Shown here one piece after another: positions 63,256 to 64,000 of a stretch of DNA of 64,000 nucleotides. The position numbers and the translations under genes are program-made. The stretch is from Azospirillum humicireducens (GTDB lineage: Bacteria; Pseudomonadota; Alphaproteobacteria; Azospirillales; Azospirillaceae), in contig NZ_CP015285.1 in the NCBI RefSeq assembly GCF_001639105.2, forward strand, positions 1,108,501-1,172,500, given 5' to 3'. The notes beneath the pieces are model-generated. The model was not told where the DNA came from, did no database searches, and saw only the letters and a program-made list of their open reading frames with translations. Position 1 is the stretch's first letter. Each line of letters begins with the position of its first letter.

Positions 63256-64000
63256 TCAGACGAGAATGTCGGTCCACAGCTCCGACGGATCGGGCTCCGG
63301 GCTCTGCTGGGCGAACTCGGCCGATTCGGTGACGATCGCCTTCACCTCGCGGTCGATCTCCTTCAGCTTGTCCTCGTCGGCGTGGTTGCCGGACAGGATC
63401 TTCGCCTTCAGCTGATCGATGGGATCGGACTCCGACCGCATCTTCTCGACCTCTTCCTTCGTCCGGTACTTGGCCGGGTCGGACATCGAGTGGCCGCGGT
63501 AGCGGTAGGTCTTCATCTCGAGGATGACGGGGCCGTTGCCACCGCGGATGTGGGGCACCCACTGGTCCGCCGCGGCCTTGACCTCCAGCACATCCATGCC
63601 GTTGACCTGATAGCCGGGGATGCCGTAGGCGGCGCCACGCTGGTGCAGCTCGCCGGCAGAGGCGCGCTCCTGCGAGGTGCCCATGGCGTACTTGTTGTTC
63701 TCGATGATGAAGAGAACCGGCAGCTTCCACAGCGCCGCCATGTTGAAGCTCTCGTACACCTGGCCCTGGTTGATGGCGCCGTCGCCGCAATACACGGCAG
63801 CCACGCCACCGTCATTGCTGTACTTGTGCGCGAAGGCCAGGCCGGTGCCAAGCGGGACCTGTCCGCCGACGATGCCATGGCCGCCGAAGAAGTTCTTCTC
63901 CTGGCTGAACATGTGCATCGAGCCGCCCTTGCCCTTGGAGTAGCCTCCAATGCGGCCGGTCAACTCGGCCATCACGCCCTTGGCTTCCATGCCGCAGGCC
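63256..64000 (-). CDS. pdhA: Pyruvate dehydrogenase E1 alpha (partial)
   Basis: The C-terminal part of E1-alpha; the gene continues past the end of the window. About 248 residues are visible. The TPP-binding GDG...N motif is YCGDGAINQGQVYESFNMAA, then WKLPVLFIIENNKYAMGTSQ. The phosphorylation-loop-like YRYRGHSMSDPAKYRTKEEV is present, and the tail PSELWTDILV matches alphaproteobacterial E1-alpha. It is first in the visible pdhA-pdhB-pdhC-chorismate mutase-lpdA run on the minus strand. Confidence 0.95.
   Translation of the reverse strand, partial: ACGMEAKGVMAELTGRIGGYSKGKGGSMHMFSQEKNFFGGHGIVGGQVPLGTGLAFAHKYSNDGGVAAVYCGDGAINQGQVYESFNMAALWKLPVLFIIENNKYAMGTSQERASAGELHQRGAAYGIPGYQVNGMDVLEVKAAADQWVPHIRGGNGPVILEMKTYRYRGHSMSDPAKYRTKEEVEKMRSESDPIDQLKAKILSGNHADEDKLKEIDREVKAIVTESAEFAQQSPEPDPSELWTDILV

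Overview
The window reads as a gapless piece of a high-GC alphaproteobacterial chromosome, most like Azospirillum or a close Rhodospirillales relative. The support is indirect but consistent: a dusB-ntrB-ntrC-ntrY-ntrX locus followed by hfq and hflX, hpnC-hpnD-hpnE squalene genes for hopanoids, a fused ispD-ispF, a pyruvate dehydrogenase operon whose E1-beta subunit carries a lipoyl domain, and GTTC-N7-GTTC (alphaproteobacterial LexA) boxes at uvrA and ssb. No ribosomal RNA is present; one tRNA-Gln(UUG) is.

Layout. 1-1.5 kb: end of secD, secF, and a Mth938-like gene, closed by a strong terminator. 1.6-8.2 kb: sodB, the hpnC-D-E operon, a divergent catalytically degenerate squalene-synthase paralogue (NDUFAF6 type) coupled to a FosA-like glyoxalase-fold gene, and trmFO. 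8.2-12.3 kb: a MntA/HepT nucleotidyltransferase-HEPN pair, a small Thr-rich lipoprotein preceded by a long hairpin, and uvrA under a LexA box. 12.4-18.5 kb: a polyphosphate neighbourhood (CYTH-CHAD protein, SixA-type phosphatase, ppk1, ppx). 18.5-22.1 kb: an SDR oxidoreductase, then DUF1285, CoA-type Nudix and CCA tRNA nucleotidyltransferase. 22.3-29.3 kb: a MoxR, DUF58, BatA/DUF4159 and large membrane-protein operon.

29.4-31.0 kb is a small scar of mobile DNA: tRNA-Gln(UUG), the first 29 codons of an integrase directly downstream, an IS630-family element with a frameshifted transposase, and a fragment resembling a LysR C-terminus. Next come ssb with a second LexA box, an atypical receiver protein, and a poorly characterised group at 32.4-36.3 kb: a proline-rich coiled-coil protein, a P-loop ATPase (StbB/TraL/ParA-like) fused to an N-terminal helical domain, and two overlapping genes for membrane-anchored coiled-coil proteins. 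This group is the best candidate for an undescribed system.

36.4-43.2 kb: a histone-deacetylase-family amidohydrolase, a TPP riboswitch controlling a ThiZ-ThiX-ThiY-type pyrimidine importer, a tandem UspA protein, an inositol-phosphatase-family enzyme and two small unknown genes. 43.3-53.5 kb: the nitrogen-regulation operon, dusB-ntrB-ntrC-ntrY-ntrX, then a HAD hydrolase, hfq and hflX. 53.6-57.1 kb: a YpjD/CcsA-like membrane protein, ispDF, a CinA C-terminal-domain protein, a 4-oxalocrotonate tautomerase homologue and a RatA/COQ10 protein. 57.1-64 kb: lipA, a DUF29 protein and the pyruvate dehydrogenase operon (pdhA partial, pdhB, pdhC, a chorismate mutase, lpdA). The lpdA reading frame is broken by an apparent 5-nt deletion.

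Functional themes are nitrogen and carbon signalling, lipoate-dependent central metabolism, isoprenoid and hopanoid supply, polyphosphate storage, and SOS-controlled DNA repair. All functional calls rest on reading the translated sequence and recalled family motifs; no database search was run.
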